64,000 nt of DNA, taken from Arctopsyche grandis (lineage: Eukaryota > Arthropoda > Insecta > Trichoptera > Hydropsychidae). Below the pieces are notes generated by a model. It was not told the DNA's origin and made no database searches. It saw nothing but the letters and a program-made list of their open reading frames with translations. Of this stretch, positions 1 through 12,978 are shown one piece after another. Each line of letters starts with the position of its first letter. The stretch's first letter is position 1. A program made the translations under genes and the position numbers. The stretch is taken from contig NC_135355.1 of the NCBI RefSeq assembly GCF_051622035.1, positions 39,537,986-39,601,985 on the forward strand, written 5' to 3'.

Positions 1-191
1 TTGGGCAATTTTTTAAACAGAAACCATCTCGGGCATGCACACAGTAACTCATGTAAGTTTCATCGCAATCGGTTGAACGGTTGCTACAATAATACATTCT
101 AAAGAATAGTTAAATTCCTCTAGCACCGGAGAAAAGGTAACAAAAGCCTTTAAAAAGTTTTTTAAAAACATCTATAATTTGTATATAAAAT

Positions 192-440
192 TATTATTTT
201 GAATAAAAATACCAATAATTTAATTTTACTACCGCCATCTATGTTTAAAACTAAAAACTGGATAAACGTCAGGCACTTTTCAGAAATTCAAATTTCAAAC
301 GTGTCTTACACGATATTTTTGCACCATCGTAATGGCGGAGGATCCATTTACTTATATTGATGACCAAAATGAGCAATGCAAATTTTTTCCTGAATTGTAA
401 TCGTAAGTGAAACGTAAAGGAGGTATGTAAAAATTACATT
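192..440 (+). repeat. dispersed repeat A, copy 1
   Basis: Landmarks CTACCGCCATCTATG, GACCAAAATGAGCAAT and GAATTGTAATCGTAAGTG recur at 11036-11328 (inverted) and 16325-16607. No coding capacity. Class unknown. Confidence 0.8.
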
Positions 441-2300
441 CATAGCCTGTATAATGCATATTGGCAGTTAATGGATTTTCGCTGTTAATCGATTTATTAA
501 ATTACTAATTTTTATGCATTATTGAATCTTTTATACGATGCATGTGTTAGAATTTAATATCCAACAATAGCAAGTGTGTATTTTTTGACTTTTTTTAAAT
601 AGGAAATAGTATAATCTTTCGAAAACATGGCCACTGTAGAAATCGAAGAAATTTATATGTACATATTATATGTATGTATCATGAGATGAGAATGATGAGA
701 ATGAGTCATGAGAAATTTAATGACGTAGTACATAAATACATACATACATATATTGTATCTTCTTGCTTTGTTTCGAAATTTTGAATGAAATATTGTCGCA
801 CTTATAGAATATTATGTATGTAATTATTTTTTAAACATATATACATAAATAAATGCTAAGGAATATCCTTGAAAATACAATTGAACAAACTGTATATTTA
901 TAGTACATATATGTATGGTTAACGATAATATCAAAAAATATTAATGATACTTTAATTTTATCCTAAAAAAAATTTATTACTACAAGAAATAACTATATAA
1001 AATAACATACGATATGGAAAAATATATTTTTCGCATATGGAAAAAATACAATAAAATAACACCAATGAATAATGTAAGTAATTGGCAACGTATTATTTAT
1101 GTATATATGTAAATATATAAATTCATAAATTATAACGTACATACAGTCGTAGTCATAAAAAATGCCACATGACTGCATAGTACATTCAATTTGGGTTTTT
1201 TCTTATCGATTGTTTTAATTTTTTTGTTTTTGGGTATGGCAAATTGGCAAAACGACGTATGTACATCAAATATCATAGAATTGCGTAAAAATATAACGGA
1301 AATTTGGGAGAATGATATTACGATGGAATGTTTAAATTCACTGTACGAAATCAACGCATATTGACTATTATTCTAAATCGAGGCGGCAGTACTAAATATT
1401 AAAATATAATAAGTATAACATTATCCAAAAGTAGTTTTATTCACAAAATATCTTTTCAATACCTCACAAGGAATATTAGCTTTAGAAATCTAACAACAAA
1501 AATGGTGTAAGGATAGTCTCATATATTAAATGAACTCAACTTCGGCGCAAGTACCGTTAATGACCGCTTTCCATTTCTGCATCAATTCCAAGAATATCCT
1601 GTTAACTATTTCCATTTTTTTTTTGCTTAAATTGAAGTTTACTGATAAACCTTCAAACCCCCTTTCAAGAATTGTTTGAAAATTACAATATGCATAATTT
1701 AAAAAAATGTAAAAATAGTCGAGTGCGGCATTTTTTATGTCTACAACTATACAAATGTATATATGTATGTATGTGTTGTAATAAAAAAAGGAATAAAATA
1801 TATTAGACATTATTTTTTTAGATCAAAAGTAAGAAAAGATGCACACATTGACGTAAACTAAAAAAAAAAAATGAAAACTAGTCAGACATGTCCTCATATA
1901 AATTTGAATTATTAAAATAATATACAAGTAAAACGAGAATTGAGAAGGATAATTACATCAAATTATTCGTTTTTTACAGTATCTTAATTCTTTTTCCAAT
2001 TTGAATACCATATTACGATAGCGCAATATTCGTATTTTGTAACAAAATTTATTCATATTTTTACATTTGTATATAAAATGTCAATGTAAATTTTAGTACT
2101 GGAGCGATAAACATGGTAACGGCAAAGTATTTTTGCTAATTTTGTCGCCAATTTTCAAATATTTACAGACAGAAATCTTGGGCAAATGTTTCGAGGTTGC
2201 CAGGGCGTTAATTACTCCACATGTGACGTCACTCATAAACAAACTGTATCCAATCCATTAATACATTGTACAAATGCGAAAAATCAATAGCAAATAATTA
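441..2300. other. no gene seen
   Basis: Very AT-rich with scattered CATA and TATG runs. Small frames on the minus strand have no family resemblance. Confidence 0.6.
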
Positions 2301-2712
2301 GAAAGTGCATACATGCTTCGAACCGGGGTTTTTTTTGTCAACTTTGAACCGAAATAAAAGTGTCCGCTTAACACAGATAACTGGTAAACACGTTTATGAA
2401 TATATTTATATCATATACTCTTTTATACCAGGTAGGCTTGACAGGAAGACCCCAATGCGCCTTCCTGGACAATCAATTACAAACAATGTAGCACTTTATT
2501 ATTACATAAATCACTGTATTTCCAGAAGTTGAAGAAGAACACGAAATAACAATTAATTAATTAATTATTTACTGAATTAATCCATTGAGACATCTATGGA
2601 TTTAGATTTTGTTCATAATTTTTACAAATCATACACATAATAAATACAGAAGATTTGCGACAGCGGGAAAGATGATTTTTTGCCAATTTTGAGGAACCGT
2701 TTCAACAATTTT

Positions 2713-3109
2713 TAATATAAACCGCTTAAACATGACTAATCTAATAGTAAACATTTTATTAAATTTATTTGAATAGTATTATTTTACGAACAAACAAACA
2801 TATGTATATAGTAAGTCTCTTATAAAAAAATATATATGTACACCCCCGGCGTCTGCGCCCCCTAGGGCTCCACCTCCGACGTTCCCTAGGGCTCCAACCC
2901 CGACGTCTGCACCCCCTAGGAGGCGGAGCCCTAGGGCTTCATCCCACTGGGTTCCGCCCCTGGCGGCTGCACCCCCTAGGGCTTCGCCCTCGGTGCCTAC
3001 GCCCCCGAGACCTTTTTTAATTTTTAAAAAAGCGAATTATTTGTTCGATGACGTCACGGATTTCTACGAACGAAGGATACATACATCTCTTTCCAAATTA
3101 TATATTAGA
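2713..3109 (-). mobile_element. Helitron family 1 with GC-rich minisatellite, 3' end lost
   Basis: The 5' start TCTAATATATAATTTGG is at 3109. The 3' end after the CATGTTTAAGCGG motif is replaced by a SINE core fragment near 2680-2715. The interior contains the minisatellite at 2840-3015. Confidence 0.8.
2840..3015. repeat. GC-rich minisatellite inside a Helitron
   Basis: Five or so imperfect units of about 30-40 bp built on CCCCCTAGGGCTCC and GACGTCTGCACC, embedded in very AT-rich DNA. The sister Helitron at 4140-4487 has only a single short GC-rich patch at the same place (4318-4345), so the array expanded in this copy. Confidence 0.85.
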
Positions 3110-3837
3110 TAATAAATAACTCTATCATTTTCAGCTAAATTGTGTCCTTGGGTTCGAGGTTGAAATTGCAGTGTTGAGTCGCAGAATGTATGTTTGCATC
3201 TTCAGAATCAGCTAATGATGATACAACAATAGACATTTCCACGTAATTTGTGTTCTTTTCACAAATTGTTCAATTAATAATGGTCAGTTGGTTTCGTCAC
3301 GTTAGATTAACTTCGAAACATACATTCAACCTTGACCCTTGAGACTTTGGATAATTCGTGGTTATAAAACAATTCGAGATAAATTTCAATAGTAAGGTCG
3401 TTAAAATAATGTTCCACTGACTGGTTGAGAAGCTGTTTTGCTATCATGAGAAATATGTAAAGGCGATTTAATGGAGTTTTTGAATCTACTACTCAGTTGG
3501 AATTTCAGTAGAATAGAAAGTTTCATTGAAACTTTTCTTCTTGCAAAACTTTTTGGTGCGATTTGAACAAATGTTTTGTAAAAAACCGCAACACAGACGG
3601 TAGTTTGTATTTTCTTTGGACATTCATATGGAAATTGAGGAAAAATTCATTTTAAATCTTTGAGTGAAGTCCGTTTTACTAGATTTTATGCAAAATTAGT
3701 TCCTATATAAAGTAGTCCACACTCTATAAATATATATATATTTTTTAAATTTATATTTTACCATGATGCTATATATTATAATTTATATATTATAAATTTA
3801 AAATTATATTCAAATAGTAGGTAGGATGGCTTTGCCA

Positions 3838-4049
3838 ATTTAACGAGGAACCGTTCCAACAATGAAATCTGAAAAATTGGCAAACTCCGAGAGGAAACGA
3901 TCGACTTGGAGTAACAAATATCCAAGTCTGACCAGCAGCACTGCAGAAATACTCTGAATAATTTTTTTTCATTCGGAGCCAACCCAGGGCTCGAACTCGG
4001 AAACCTCTCGGTGGTTAGCATTATCGCAAACAACCAGCTATACTACTAG
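3838..4049 (-). mobile_element. tRNA-derived SINE
   Basis: The right side is a tRNA-like head with a B box, GTTCGAGCCC. The body holds the conserved core, which on the minus strand reads GATCGTTTCCTCTCGGAG and TTTCAGATTTCATTGTTGG. Confidence 0.78.
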
Positions 4050-4139
4050 CTAAATAAGATTTTAATTTAAATAAGAATTAAGAAGGCATAATTACTATTT
4101 GCAGTAGACAAATACTAAATTTCGATTTCTATTGGTCCA

Positions 4140-4487
4140 CTAGTGATTTTACCCGGCTTCGCTCTGTATTTGTAATGTAAACCGTTTAAACATGACTAAT
4201 CTAATAGTAATATAAATTTATTTGAATACTCATATGTTTTTTTTTTTATTAAATTAACTGTCACGAACAAACAAACATATATACCAAGTCTCTTTCGAAA
4301 TTATATGTATACCAGAATCCGGCGCCTTCGCCCCCAGGGACTTCGAATCATTCGAATCGAAAAAAATCGAATCGGAGCCTATGAATCGAAAAAAATAAAT
4401 CGAATGTGTTGTCTACGAACTAAACAACCAAGGTTACATACATACCTACATATATATGCAAAATCTCTTTCGAAATTATATATTAGA
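4140..4487 (-). mobile_element. Helitron, non-autonomous, family 1, both ends
   Basis: On the minus strand it opens TCTAATATATAATTTCG and ends GAAGCCGGGTAAAATCACTAG. It is inserted between A and T with no duplication, as Helitrons are. Length is 348 bp. The interior holds TTGTTTGTTCGTGAC and CATGTTTAAACGG, shared with copies at 2713, 54054, 55612 and 55867. Confidence 0.87.
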
Positions 4488-5244
4488 TTATGTTTGAAGT
4501 TTATATAAATTGATTATACATATAGTAGCATGACGCATTATAACAAGCAAGGGCCAATCAGATACAGCAAGTAAAGGCCAATGCCTTTGTTGATGCACCA
4601 TTATAATGAAACAAGCATCACATTCATCATCAGCATCACAATTGAAACAAGTTCTTTGCAGGCAAGTACTACATACATACGTACATACACATGTGCATCA
4701 AATTCTACACATTAAATTAAATATCATTATAATACAAATATACATTTCATCAAACTTACACCGATGATATGTAATACAGAAGGACATACAAAAAATAAAA
4801 TAAAATAAATCCAAACAATGACAAACTTACTGTACTTAGATGGATGCATCGAATCACTCTCAAACACCGATCAGAATAATCTGAACCAATTTGCTGTAGA
4901 TGGTCATATTGAAGCACAATGTATTCAAATCACTGCTGTAATATATTTCGGTATTATCGGTATTATATATACGTATATATCACTGTTTTTAGCGTTTCGA
5001 ACGGTCGCTGGTGTGAACGTGCACGCAAGTCCTCGGTCCGGACAGAACTGGCGTGGAATCGTCATAAACTTGAACAGTTAGATGAGTAACCAATCAGCCA
5101 ACAACGTAACTGGAAATTAATATGTTCACGATCTAGTAAAAATATTAAAATTCAATAATAATAAACCATATAGGTTGCTTAATTTTAATTTGTATTTAAA
5201 TAGTTTTCATAATGGGGCTAGTTTTTAAATGGGTTCGATTGAAA

Positions 5245-5292
5245 GCCAGTTTTGTTTTACCCGGCTTCGCTCATTATTTGTAATATAAACCA
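5245..5292 (-). mobile_element. Helitron family 1, 3' end fragment
   Basis: TTTTACCCGGCTTCGCTC followed by ATTATTTGTAATATAAACC matches the 3' end of family 1. The terminal CTAG is mutated. Confidence 0.6.
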
Positions 5293-5834
5293 GGAGCAGA
5301 AAAAAAAATTGGGTGTGACCAACCCATGACTTTATCTATGTATGTATTTGAGGAATATAAGAAAGTCACAAACAAATAATATACTAATAGCGATGACAGC
5401 ATTTTCGATACAAATTGAGCGCAAATGTATGGAAACTTGCACAACACAAAAAAGTTCTACTTCCGGTTGTCGGATTTTTTTTTTATTACTTAAAATCATT
5501 ATCGGTATTATACACAATAAATATCAAAAAGATTAAAATAATTTAAAAGTTCAAAATAAAATAATGAAATATTGTTTTTAAAAAAATTCCGGTTTATAAA
5601 TTGTATCCAAAACTGTATCAGCTATAAGTTAGTACCTAAAAAATACAAATATAAAGTTTTAGATTAATACGTTCAGGGGCGTGGACAGAGTATTGGCGAC
5701 AATATTTTTGACCTTTCTAGGAAGGAAAAATACCACTTCCGGTTTATAAAATTTAATCATTTTTTTTTATTTTCATCAAATTAATACAAGAATTACACTT
5801 CAATTTTTTCGTGAAGATCACACATGTTTAAGGG

Positions 5835-6238
5835 CGGTCTCCGTGACGAGACAGAATGTTAAATGACAGAAAACGCAAATATCGGAAGGCAAAGATCGAA
5901 AATCGAAAGATCTTAAGTTGAAAGATCAAAAAAAATGGTGCATGGTAAACGGTACATACTCACGTACATACTCACTTAATTTGTGCGAGCAGGATACAAC
6001 AGGAACAAGAGGAACAGGCTTTTCCTCCCGTATAAATGTGCGCGTGCAGAATACGGGAGGAAAAGCATGTTCCTCTTGTTCCTGTTGTATCCTGCTTGCG
6101 CAAATTAAGTGAGTATGTACCGTTTACAATGCACCTTTTTTTTTCGATCTTTCGACTTAAGATCTTTCGATTTTCAATCTTTGCCTTCCGATATTTGCGT
6201 TTTCTGTCATTTAACATTATCTCTCGTCACGTAGACCC
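5835..6238. mobile_element. 404-bp foldback element, 9-bp direct repeat (Mutator-like)
   Basis: It is almost wholly an inverted repeat, centred near 6035, with arms of about 190 bp. The outer ends are CGGTCTCCGTGACGAGA and TCTCGTCACGTAGACCC, flanked by GTTTAAGGG (5826-5834 and 6239-6247). The right flank of nine bases identifies it as Mutator-like. The short frames inside are mirror images of one another. Confidence 0.83.
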
Positions 6239-7443
6239 GTTTAAGGGGTCGAAAAAAATAGTGGAAAAAAATCGAACAAGATAACTGCCACTTCCGGTTG
6301 ACGGATGCTTACCAAATTTTATAAATAACTTAAGTATTAAGCTTAAACAAACAGATATGAAATTTCAGTTCATTAAACTAAAAGATTTCTGAGAAAAACA
6401 TAAAAAACCTCGATTCTCCAGAGTAAAAGTACTACTTCCGGTTCAGATAAAAATATTCAAAAAACATAAGGTTATAGAAATTATAATTTCTATTACATGT
6501 AAAAATAATTCAGTCCGATTCAGTTATTGGTTTGGGAGATAAATTAATTTAAAAACTTAAAAAAAAGGACACGTATAAGGGGAGGTACAATTTCCGGTCA
6601 ACTTAAAAATTTGAAAAAAAATTACGTCGTGTCGATAAAAATTTCAGAAACCAATACCTAGTTTTAGTTCGATAGGACTAACGGTGTTCAAAAAAAAACC
6701 GTCTTTGACTTCAAGATGTTCACACTATGACCTGCATGCACATTGTCGAAATGTTCTTACAACTTTGATGGTTTAAGATTGGAGTTTGAAAACATCTTGG
6801 AACAAAGATGCATTGAGAGATTTTTTTTTCTGTTGTACAAGTGAATCTGTAACCAACATAATTGTCTTTCCATTGGCGTTTTTGGACATGACGGGGCTTA
6901 AGCCCCGGATATGCCTTCGGAAACAACTGCTTTAGAGTAAGAAGTTGAAAGATATATTGAAAATTATAATGCTGACGATGAAATAAAGTACTCTTTGTTA
7001 TAGAGTTGACATAATTCTAAATTACTCAGTTCTCTCACGAATAGTTGTATATAATATGTAAAAACGTAAAGGAGGTTAGTAATAAAAAATAGAAATCGAT
7101 TGAAGATGTTGCCATCAATGTAGAAAAGGGCCACTGAAAGGCCCGAGGGCACCATGTGGATAACATTGAATTTATTGGTAATATAGTCGGATGTAAGAAT
7201 GTTAAATAATTTTTGATGTATTCAATATTATTTTAACTTTGATGATCAGTTTATATGTTCAAGTTAACATGCCAGTGTTTGGAATTTAAATGAATTGGAC
7301 AATATGAGTTTAGATGCTACAATATTAAAAGCTTTATAATGAAATGATTTTTGTATGCAATTTTTGGAAAGACTTTTAATGCGTGAGAGACTTGAATGAG
7401 CGAGCAAAATCAAAACCCATTTATTATCATTTTCATTCAAAAC

Positions 7444-7562
7444 TAGCTGAACCCGGCATGCGTTGCAATGCCACAATAACACGTGCAATTCCCGTTCCCG
7501 TTCCAATTCTCGTTCCCAATCCACAGACATTTAATTTTATATATAGGTATACATACATATAC
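7444..7562 (-). mobile_element. Helitron family 2, short copy
   Basis: On the plus strand it begins CTAGCTGAACCCGGCATGCG, the complement of a Helitron 3' end. It includes a (CCCGTT)n-like stretch and ends with CACAGACATTTAATTTTATATATA. Confidence 0.7.
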
Positions 7563-7569
7563 ATTTGTG

Positions 7570-8369
7570 GGTTTCCATGAAAAACGCTTGGTATACGATG
7601 CTGTGTTTGCGAACTCTTTGACGTATGCATCTAGCATTTGGGGTCATCGTGTCGAATTAAAGACGGTCCGTCGTACATTAAATAGTGGTCAGCGTTTTCC
7701 TCTGATCGCTCTTACCCAGGCTTATCGCACTGCGTCTATAGACTCACTACAGATTCTTGCGGGTACATTGCCACTTGACTTGGTCGTCCAAATAAGAGCT
7801 GCTCGAGAAAAACTTCGTGGTGGGTTAGATACTTCCGTCTCAGGCGTCCTTTTCCGTGCTCCTAATCAGTCACAGTGCGATGATCCTCGATTCTGGCAAA
7901 GTTTGAAGTCTGTTATTTTAAATTGTGCTATTTCGGCTTGACAACTTAGATGGGATTGTTCCTCTAAAGGTAGACAAACCTATTTGTTTTTTCCGAGGGT
8001 CACTTCGCGCCTTGAGCGTGGTTGGCTGTCGCCTAGTTTTTGGACTAGTCAATTTTTAACTGGTCATGGCCACTTTAACGGCAAGCTCGCATCTATGGGC
8101 TTGGTATCTGAATCCTTTTGTCCGTGTTCTTTTCCGGAGCAGGATGCAGATCATATTCTTTTCCGGAGCAGGATGCAGATCATATTCTGTGGTCCTGTCC
8201 TGGGATGGAGGCTGAGAGGAGGGTTCTGCTGGACAGCGTCAGGGGTTCTCTCATTGGCCCCCTACATCATGGAGATCTAATAATGAGTAAAGCATCGTTT
8301 AGAGCTTTCGAAAAGTTCGCGGAATGCTTTGGGAAGCTGTGTTCCTCTGGATGCTACTACTCCACTTAA
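7570..8369 (+). pseudogene. R1-like LINE ORF2 C-terminal relic
   Basis: It starts after a Helitron junction as HEKRLVYDAVFANSLTYASS and runs through ALTQAYRTASIDSLQILAG and LDLVVQIRAAREK, the region after the reverse transcriptase in R1-clade elements. It then reaches FLTGHGHFNGKLASMGL and the CPC...H...C finger (SFCPCSFPEQDADHILWSC). One in-frame TGA lies at 7939-7941, and a 29-bp exact tandem duplication at about 8127-8186 shifts the frame. The stop is at 8367-8369. A 3' UTR with a TG microsatellite follows. Confidence 0.85.
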
Positions 8370-8438
8370 TTGCAAAAGCATTTATGTGTTGATTTATTAT
8401 TATTATTATTATTATTTTTTTATATTATATTCTGTGAA

Positions 8439-8551
8439 TGTGTGTGTGTGTGTGAGTGTGCGTTTGCTTTTTAGGTGAGTGTATGTATTTGTGGTTTATG
8501 TGTGTGTATGTGTGTGTATGTGTGTGTGTATATATATGTGTGTGTGTGTGT

Positions 8552-8592
<41 letters not shown>
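8439..8592. repeat. (TG)n microsatellite
   Basis: About 150 bp of TG repeats with TATG interruptions, in the 3' region of the R1-like relic. Frames through it on either strand are artefacts. Confidence 0.97.
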
Positions 8593-8974
8593 TGCGTGCT
8601 TATGCACGCATAATCATGCGTACATGTTTGTTTACTTGAGGTGTGCGTGCATTCGCACGGCACATCTCAGGTTTTGTTTCCTACCGCATGCGCGCTTTAT
8701 GTGTTCATGCGTTGTTGTTAATTTTGTACTTGGTTATGTACAGTGTGGTTTTTTTATTAGAACAGTGATGTGCGGTTGTTCTTGTGCAATATTCATGAAC
8801 AACCGTCTCGCTCTCCGACGAAAGGGTCTCTTGGACTGTATTCGTCGGGGGGGTGGTGGCCTCATGTTGAGGGCTTTAAGGGTCAAATTCCGTGACCTTT
8901 AAAGCGGGCTTAGATAGGTATATATATCTATATATAAAATGTTGACATGGGCCATCCGCTGTATGTGTGTGGTA

Positions 8975-9110
8975 CATCCCTGAATGGTTAGTACATTCGA
9001 GTGCGAGGTAGGCGTGGCGCGATTATTGTTACTTTCGCGTCAGTAAAATCATAATTACGAATATTATTATTAAGAGGTTTTTTCCCGTTATTTTACCCCT
9101 AGATATATTT
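8975..9110 (-). mobile_element. Helitron family 2, internal fragment
   Basis: GAGTGCGAGGTAGGCGTGGC and TTACTTTCGCGTCAGTAAAA are shared with 9430-9560, 16700-16820 and 38745-38775. Confidence 0.65.
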
Positions 9111-9395
9111 TGATACTACGTAAAAATATATGTACATATATATTACCTTGTAAAATAGTGGTATTTTTGGTACCTTAAATGACTTATTTCACTTTAATAA
9201 TAAACTGCACAATTATAAAGAAAATTGTAAATAAACATTTTTTTGTTAAATGTTCTCTTTTTTTGTCAATGATACTTGGCAATCCTATCCTTGTCTTCAA
9301 CTATTATTATATACATACATATTTTGCGACTACTTCTATTGTTTGAACTTTCTCTGCTATTTTTTGTGTATTGTATGTATAAATGTATTTTATTT

Positions 9396-9664
9396 CTGCA
9401 CTTGCTGAACCCGGCATGCGTTGTAATGCCAGAATAAGAGTGCGAGGTAGGCGTGGCGCGATTCTTGTTACACTCGCGGCGTGATAGCTTTACTTTCGCG
9501 TCAGTAAAATCGTAATTACGAATACTATTATTAAGAGGTTTTTTCACAGTTATCTTCCCGGACATGCATTCAACAAATCCTGACAGTTCCATCGTAATCG
9601 GTTCAGTGGTTTAGGAGTCTATTCGAAACACACACAGACAATCAATTTTATATATGTATATAGA
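9396..9664 (-). mobile_element. Helitron family 2
   Basis: CTTGCTGAACCCGGCATGCG at the 3' end (terminal CTAG mutated), through GATTTTACTGACGCG-type sequence. The 5' end on the minus strand begins TCTATATACATATATAAAA. Confidence 0.75.
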
Positions 9665-11030
9665 AGATGACTTTGCTATTTTTTATACATATAAACGAAC
9701 ATAAACAGGTTTAAAAGGCCTTTGATTGTAACATCTACAGAATGCAACATATTTCTAAAGCCAACAAAAATCATAAAAAATGACGAAATACATTTAGGGT
9801 CTTTTGGAATTAGACACACTTTATACGAACGCTCACACAGATACGTGTACGTACGCATCACACGTGTAAATTGAGGTAAATACTGGTTTCTGAGAAATAA
9901 CAAATTATCAGAATTGTATGCACGTAAATATGTACATATTTCTTGATTCAACGATTTCATAATACATAGATAACTGAACGAGCAGAGGTCGTGCATATTT
10001 TATTTAAAATATTATTCCGTTGTGTTAATTATATACATGTCCTCTAAATGCAATTGGGCGAGTGTTCATTATTTTGCGCATCTAACTCACATTTTTTTCA
10101 TATACGAAATTTAATGAGTGTCTGATTATCGAATTAACGGCGAAATATAAATGACAATTGTGTCGTTGATTTTTTTATACAATTTCAAACTGGGAGTCTA
10201 GATCGAAACGCAGTGTTTCCAAATTGACCTTTTCTAAAACTTTACCTACGCCTTTCGATCCGGTTTTTCTGGTTTTCGTCGATTATTAAAAATGGTCAGC
10301 CCTTACTTCGCAATAGTTGCGCTTGAACCTTTTTTAGATTGCATTTGCTTACTGCTTATAAACTTTTAGGCCAAATTGCAACATTACTCGGCGTGAGTAT
10401 TAATTTAGCGAGTTTCGTGATCAAAATTAACCTATCAATTTTGCGCAACTTTGATTATTTTTCTCTGGTTTGAATAAATAGTCTAATTACTTAAAATTGA
10501 ATGATTTTGCGTATATTTTCAAAATTATTCTACTTTTGACTCACAATTTCTTGTTAATAAGTCAGGCCCAAATGAACACATGTATGTAAGTCGTAGCATG
10601 TGATTAAAACATTTGTCCAGTTTTTAATTTATTATAATTAATTTAAAATCCAACATATTATATTATATTGGATGATTTCAGAAGCTAAAAAAGTCTTATT
10701 CTAAATATATGAAAAATTGGGCACGAATGTATGAATAGGCCGGAGCGAAAAATTCGAATTTTGGATTTTATTCTTTCGATGTATCAAAAGAACATTAAAT
10801 AAAAAAAATATATTAATTTTATACAATCTACTGAGCCTCCAATTGATTTACTTGAATTTTTAAATAATATATACGTTTAATATGAAAAGTTTTGACTGAT
10901 TAACGAGAATTCAAAGTCACCGTTTCCCTTAAAAGTCACAATGGGTGTTTGTATGGGGGAAGCATTATTTTCAGAAAATTTACATTTTTTTCATATTTCC
11001 GCGATCATTTTGAAAATAAAAGTCGTTCAG
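9665..11030. other. no gene seen
   Basis: AT-rich DNA without recognisable coding or repeat structure. The 106-codon minus frame at 9676-9996 has no recognisable domain. Confidence 0.55.
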
Positions 11031-11035
11031 AGCTT

Positions 11036-11328
11036 TTTACATACCTCCTTTTTATTACATACCTTCTTTTAGCTTCACTTACGATTACAATTCAGGAAAA
11101 AATTTGCCTCTTATCCGATCATTTTCATACTTTGCCATATTGCTCGTTTTGGTCATCAATATAAGTAAATGTATCCTCCGCTATTACGATGGAGAAAAAA
11201 AATCGTTTTAGACGCGTTTGAAATTTGAATTTCTTAAAAGTGCCTGAAGTTTATCCAGTTTTTAGTTTTAAACATAGATGGCGGTAGTGAAATAAAATTA
11301 TTGGTATTTTTATTCAAAACTGAGGTAT
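11036..11328 (-). repeat. dispersed repeat A, copy 2
   Basis: Reverse complement of copies 1 and 3. Includes GCGGTAGTGAAATAAAAT and CACTTACGATTACAATTC. Confidence 0.8.
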
Positions 11329-11329
11329 C

Positions 11330-12810
11330 TTTACCAGTTACCAATATAAAGATGCCAAAATGAAATATTTTGATGTAAAAATGTTTTCAAAACTATTGTT
11401 ACTCAATAATCAAGAATGAAAAGCTTTATACATAGATTATTATTTCACATAATACGAATCAAAGCGGATCTCTCCATTAAAAAAAATGAGCCAAGCCATT
11501 TTCATTGGAGGATTCTAAAATGATAGACCACTTGTGTTTTGAAAAAAATATCAAACGCGTTTATAATTTTTTATGCAGTTCAATGTATCGATATAAAAAC
11601 TGTATGCCATTGAAATTTTTAGTTGCGTGCAATGATAATGATTTTTCATGGTTTTTAAAAATTGAACATTGCCGAAAATAACACGAAGTACTCGTTAGCC
11701 CAAATTTTCATCGACCAAATCAATTATATGATAAATAGATATAAATACAAAAGCGTTTCGCAAATATTGATACACTTACCACAAATGTTTCAGTCCAAAG
11801 AGTCACGATTGCCCAATTGCGTTCTACTTTCATTCATTTTTTCTATTTGACATTTTGTAAGAAAGTTCGCGCCGAAAGCATGCAAATAAAAAAAAAGACA
11901 AACAACAACGCTTCAACAAGCCTAAAATAGCAATCGATTTGTTTTGGCAGTGATGACGAAATTGTGGCGTATTGAAACTGCTAAAAAAATGTATAGGATT
12001 ATGATAGTTTCGCGTGTTTCAATTTTCAACTGATTTTTCGACGATTAGTGAAAATTATTCTACGATTATTGCGGTTAGACATTATAATAATTAGGTGTTT
12101 CCGTAAACATTTCAGCGGTGCAAAAAATCAAGCGAAATTAACAATAGAACGAAACGTTTGAACCGAATTGGATCGTTGAATATTAATCAAGGCTAAATGT
12201 AATTTTTATATAATATATATCCGTTGTTTGGATGTTGAAAAAAAATTTGTAAATTTAAAAAGTTTAATACCGAAATGAAAAAAATCTACATATGTGCATT
12301 TGTGTGTTCGTTTTCGTCTAATATACTAGTAACCAGGTGTACGAATTCCTGCACTTGATAAAAAGTGTTTAAAAACTGCGTTTGTACAAGCAATCATTAT
12401 GATATCAGTAGATATTGCAATTTACCCTCAAATTTCATTTACCGGTAAACGGTAAATATTTTCTCCCATTACCGGTATTCAGGTTTTTATAACTAAGTGA
12501 AAAAAAAAGTGAATTAACGCAGATTGGAGAGCTGTATGTCGTTATTTTTTCTAAAAACGTTAACCTAGATTGAAATCCCAGGTGAATAATGTCATATAAA
12601 TACATAAAATCAATTCATAATAATTAATAATCATAATAATGTAATAAAATATGCTGCCGTGCTCTATTTGGGATTGCAGTGTTTTGCAGATGTTTTTGGA
12701 AGGGCACGTGCCTCAATTTGAGGCCATTCTCAGGACGAGAGTGGCCTCCCTACGTTATCGTGTCTCTGTATCGTCAATGTAGATTCTTGCTATAACACTA
12801 TATAGATGAA
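11330..12810. other. no gene seen
   Basis: AT-rich. ACCGGTAAACGG-type words near 12440 reappear inverted near 15330-15380, framing the SINE, MITE and RTE region. Confidence 0.5.
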
Positions 12811-12813
12811 TAA

Positions 12814-12978
12814 CCAGCGGTGTGGAATAGCGGTTAGCATATTATGCTTTTGAGCAGTGGTCGTAGGTTCGAGTCCTACTAGAGTCCTGCTGCTAGCCAG
12901 ACCCCGGTTTGTAACTCCAGGTTGATCGTTTCTTATCAGAGTTTGCCAAATTTTCTGATTTTTATTGAAACGGTTCCT
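12814..12978 (+). mobile_element. tRNA-derived SINE
   Basis: The head has an A box-like TAGCGGTTAGC and a perfect B box, GGTTCGAGTCC (12866-12876). The core follows: AACTCCAGGTTGATCG, TTATCAGAGTTTGCCAA, TTGAAACGGTTCC. It is not a functional tRNA because the arms do not fold. Confidence 0.83.

Noticed and set aside
5918..6284. Three overlapping frames with nearly identical peptides on opposite strands
   Set aside because: Mirror images caused by the foldback element.
8425..8902. Cys-Val-rich and Thr-His-rich frames
   Set aside because: Translations of the TG microsatellite in the two strands.
12829..12876. Possible tRNA gene with A and B boxes
   Set aside because: Boxes are present but no cloverleaf forms, and the same head recurs with a conserved non-tRNA core, so it is a SINE.
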